Assembly (NCBI GenBank): GCA_963839475.1
Contig: CAWIVH010000001.1
Location: forward strand, 1,116,001-1,180,000
Direction of reading: 5' to 3'
Length of the DNA stretch: 64,000 nucleotides
Origin: CAWIVH01 sp963839475
Lineage (GTDB): Bacteria > Acidobacteriota > UBA6911
Shown: positions 63,301 through 64,000 of the stretch, piece by piece
Layout: each line of letters starts with the position of its first letter
Numbering within the stretch: the first letter of the stretch is position 1
Position numbers and translations under genes: made by a program
The notes under the pieces: generated by a model
What the model was told of the DNA's origin: nothing
Database searches by the model: none
What the model saw: the letters and a program-made list of their open reading frames with translations, nothing else

Positions 63301-63874
63301 TCCGGAATTTCGTACCGCCTCCGATGTCCATTTCGTTCGCCGTGCGATGGTGGTACGGCTGGGTTTCCACCAGGTTTCCCCGGTTGATGATCGTGGGATC
63401 GAGCAAGGCAAACTGCCACGGATTGCGGCTTGAGGATGGCAGGTCGACCACCATTTGCTTATCCAGCGTCAGGTCGTGGGAAGCCGTGTTGAACTGGACG
63501 GCCACGGGCGACTCCGAGACCGTCACGGTTTCACTCAAGCTGCCGATATCGAGCTGGAAGTCCACCGTGACGTCGCCGCGCTGGCCAACGACCACGTTTT
63601 TCTGGATTGCGGTTTTAAATCCCGAAAGTTCGACGGTAAGCGTGTAGGTCCCGGGATCGACGTAATCGAAAAAATAGCGGCCCTCGACGTTCGTCACCTG
63701 ATTCAGGCTTACCCCGGTACCATCGTTCTTGAGATTGGCCGTTGCGCCTGGCACCATTGCGCCAGCCGGGTCGGCCACCTTGCCCTGGATTCGGCCTCGA
63801 TATTCCTGCGCGCTTGCCAATCCGGCCACAAAAAGAATTGCCAAAAGTGCAACCCGAATACTCCTGCTGGTCAT
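60371..63874 (-). CDS. TonB-dependent receptor with CarboxypepD-regulatory domain (Oar-like)
   Basis: A 1,167-residue outer-membrane receptor. Signal peptide (about residues 1-22), CarboxypepD_reg domain (RIQGKVADPAGAMVPGATAN to about residue 105, VFQL-like end), plug region (SSRNPWQFALLDPTIINRG), then a long aromatic beta-barrel ending in a terminal Phe (MQYSAKLFF). No SusD partner is next to it. Oar-like receptors import ligands using TonB energy; here the downstream secreted propellers and LamG protein suggest a glycan. AGAAAGGAGAATAT precedes the ATG. Confidence 0.93.
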   Translation of the reverse strand: MTSRSIRVALLAILFVAGLASAQEYRGRIQGKVADPAGAMVPGATANLKNDGTGVSLNQVTNVEGRYFFDYVDPGTYTLTVELSGFKTAIQKNVVVGQRGDVTVDFQLDIGSLSETVTVSESPVAVQFNTASHDLTLDKQMVVDLPSSSRNPWQFALLDPTIINRGNLVETQPYHHRTANEMDIGGGTKFRNDILLDGTPLIAGNKLGYTPPMDAVGEYTVQQNSVDAEFGHSAGGIAIITMKSGSNDIHGTAYYYGRSPELNALSDRTNRRHNNNPYWTAGGSIGFPIIKNKLFIFGIFEKIENTQTVPGNYTLPTALERQGDFSQSVNADGTPRIIYDPLTTKLGADGKTYTRTVFAGNKIPSTRWDPLATKILGNLWDPNNAGDDKTGLNNFKYNQENIFHYYNFSTRADWQINQNWKAFARVSRIHTNQDTTDFTDGHDPLKLRNVQGSKRNGWNIAGDTVYNFSPKTSINLRGGFYKVEDKRDYPEMNIGDYSSFWPDGWWKPYMEGRPLVYAPYIVVDTTARGLFGVQNFWYQEPDGYSMHARFNHYFTKHFLKIGSEIRWKRGQAARFRYASFQFIARETANTFSSPNAKTGTPWASFLLGAVDPSNSLVQYTPMQTANTEMYGFYVQDDWKLSNNLTLNLGLRYEYEGGYWDPLTRIQQTLDLNDPVPGMQATIDPKIPADIKAKMAESTGQNSYLYNGAFYFTSDNNKRGTSADKFQFMPRVGVAWRLNKTTAIRGGYGRFFTPTSLIMPDRDANGELPLGAFSPTTNANPLLTGIPQVFLANPFPQGLTPAYGKQYGRYTLMGDPVTIDKYKQRTPISDRINISAQRELISHIILDVTWFMNFVSRDQWTRQVNLMDPRLTYKYGAALNTTVANPFYNYGTPETFPGALRKQATVATSSLLIPYPQYGAILQTAADVRKSRYQSFQIRLQRQFSAGFSFLGSYAYSSQRTQAYYDIQDEYDGKLTWIDGTYTPPGGTGVNLGYSYDPKHRITTAGTYAFPIGRGKAIGADMSPVLDLFIGGWQLSGTFTHSSGQYLNFATMVAPASVTKIGEVGPSNYWFDVKGFAVQPAYTRRSNPWYYDNLTGPGWSNVDLALAKRVQLSERFKLEIRWEAYNAFNGMNWANPTLTVSASDFGRTNTQASGYYGRAMQYSAKLFF

Positions 63875-64000
63875 ATATTCTCCTTTCTAGCTCCGTCTCG
63901 AGATCGCTTGGAGATGGCCCAAAACTTCAATCGGGCCTTGCTTATTCGATATCAATGCGCCAACCAATCGGGGATGCGGCGTGATTCAGGTAATCCTGTT
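63875..64000 (-). promoter_or_regulatory. Upstream region of the TonB receptor
   Basis: 126 bases to the window edge, with the receptor's ribosome site AAAGGAG (about 63880-63887). No promoter or repressor site could be assigned with confidence. Confidence 0.3.

Overview
The window is a high-GC bacterial chromosome segment, most like an Acidobacteriota genome, possibly a draft or metagenome-derived assembly. This rests on gene content: an Oar-like TonB receptor with an N-terminal carboxypeptidase-regulatory domain, a BlaI/BlaR1 pair whose BlaR1 ends in a TonB domain, a secreted DUF5916 protein, long secreted beta-sandwich proteins, an IS110 element and an S23-type four-helix-bundle protein. 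No rRNA, tRNA or CRISPR array was found.

Layout. 1-8.2 kb (minus strand): the replication block dnaA-dnaN-recF (recF runs off the left edge) with DnaA-box clusters on both sides of dnaA, then rpsA-sppA-HU/IHF-Ap4A phosphorylase as a tight operon with a readable promoter. 8.4-12.6 kb (plus): an MFS exporter and a secreted M14 peptidase. 12.9-18.2 kb (plus): a housekeeping operon rpmE-DUF1385-prfA-prmC-murA-hinT-DUF3467. 18.2-23.5 kb: an LLM flavin oxidoreductase, an 8-oxoguanine deaminase-like enzyme, a methyltransferase and a glycosyltransferase, with traces of a decayed segmental duplication. 23.9-27 kb: an amidohydrolase with an extra secreted domain, a PIN toxin beside a decayed antitoxin, and a frameshifted small secreted protein. 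27-34 kb: blaI-blaR1 with a 28-bp palindromic operator, an ECF sigma/anti-sigma/CpxP-like operon, and divergent membrane and outer-membrane genes. 34-39.4 kb (minus): a radical SAM enzyme and an operon of two fold-type II PLP enzymes with an SsnA-like aminohydrolase. 39.4-48 kb: a 1,039-residue secreted repeat protein, a frameshifted Ser/Thr kinase-TPR protein coupled to a lipoprotein, and a ceramidase-like enzyme. 48-64 kb: an accessory carbohydrate region with a GH-like protein, an IS110 element, a four-helix-bundle gene between inverted GGACCT-type repeats, GH105, hicAB, and a minus-strand run of a TonB receptor, two beta-propeller proteins and a very large LamG protein.

How the genes fit together. 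The first 18 kb is replication, translation and envelope housekeeping. The middle is regulation and purine-type or amino-acid catabolism. The right end looks like a glycan uptake and degradation locus (receptor, secreted propellers, LamG protein, GH105, GH-like hydrolase) that has been disturbed by mobile elements and reading-frame breaks. Six genes need a frame correction (eight breaks in all if the decayed antitoxin's in-frame stop is counted), so local sequence accuracy or real gene decay must be settled before functions are assigned there.
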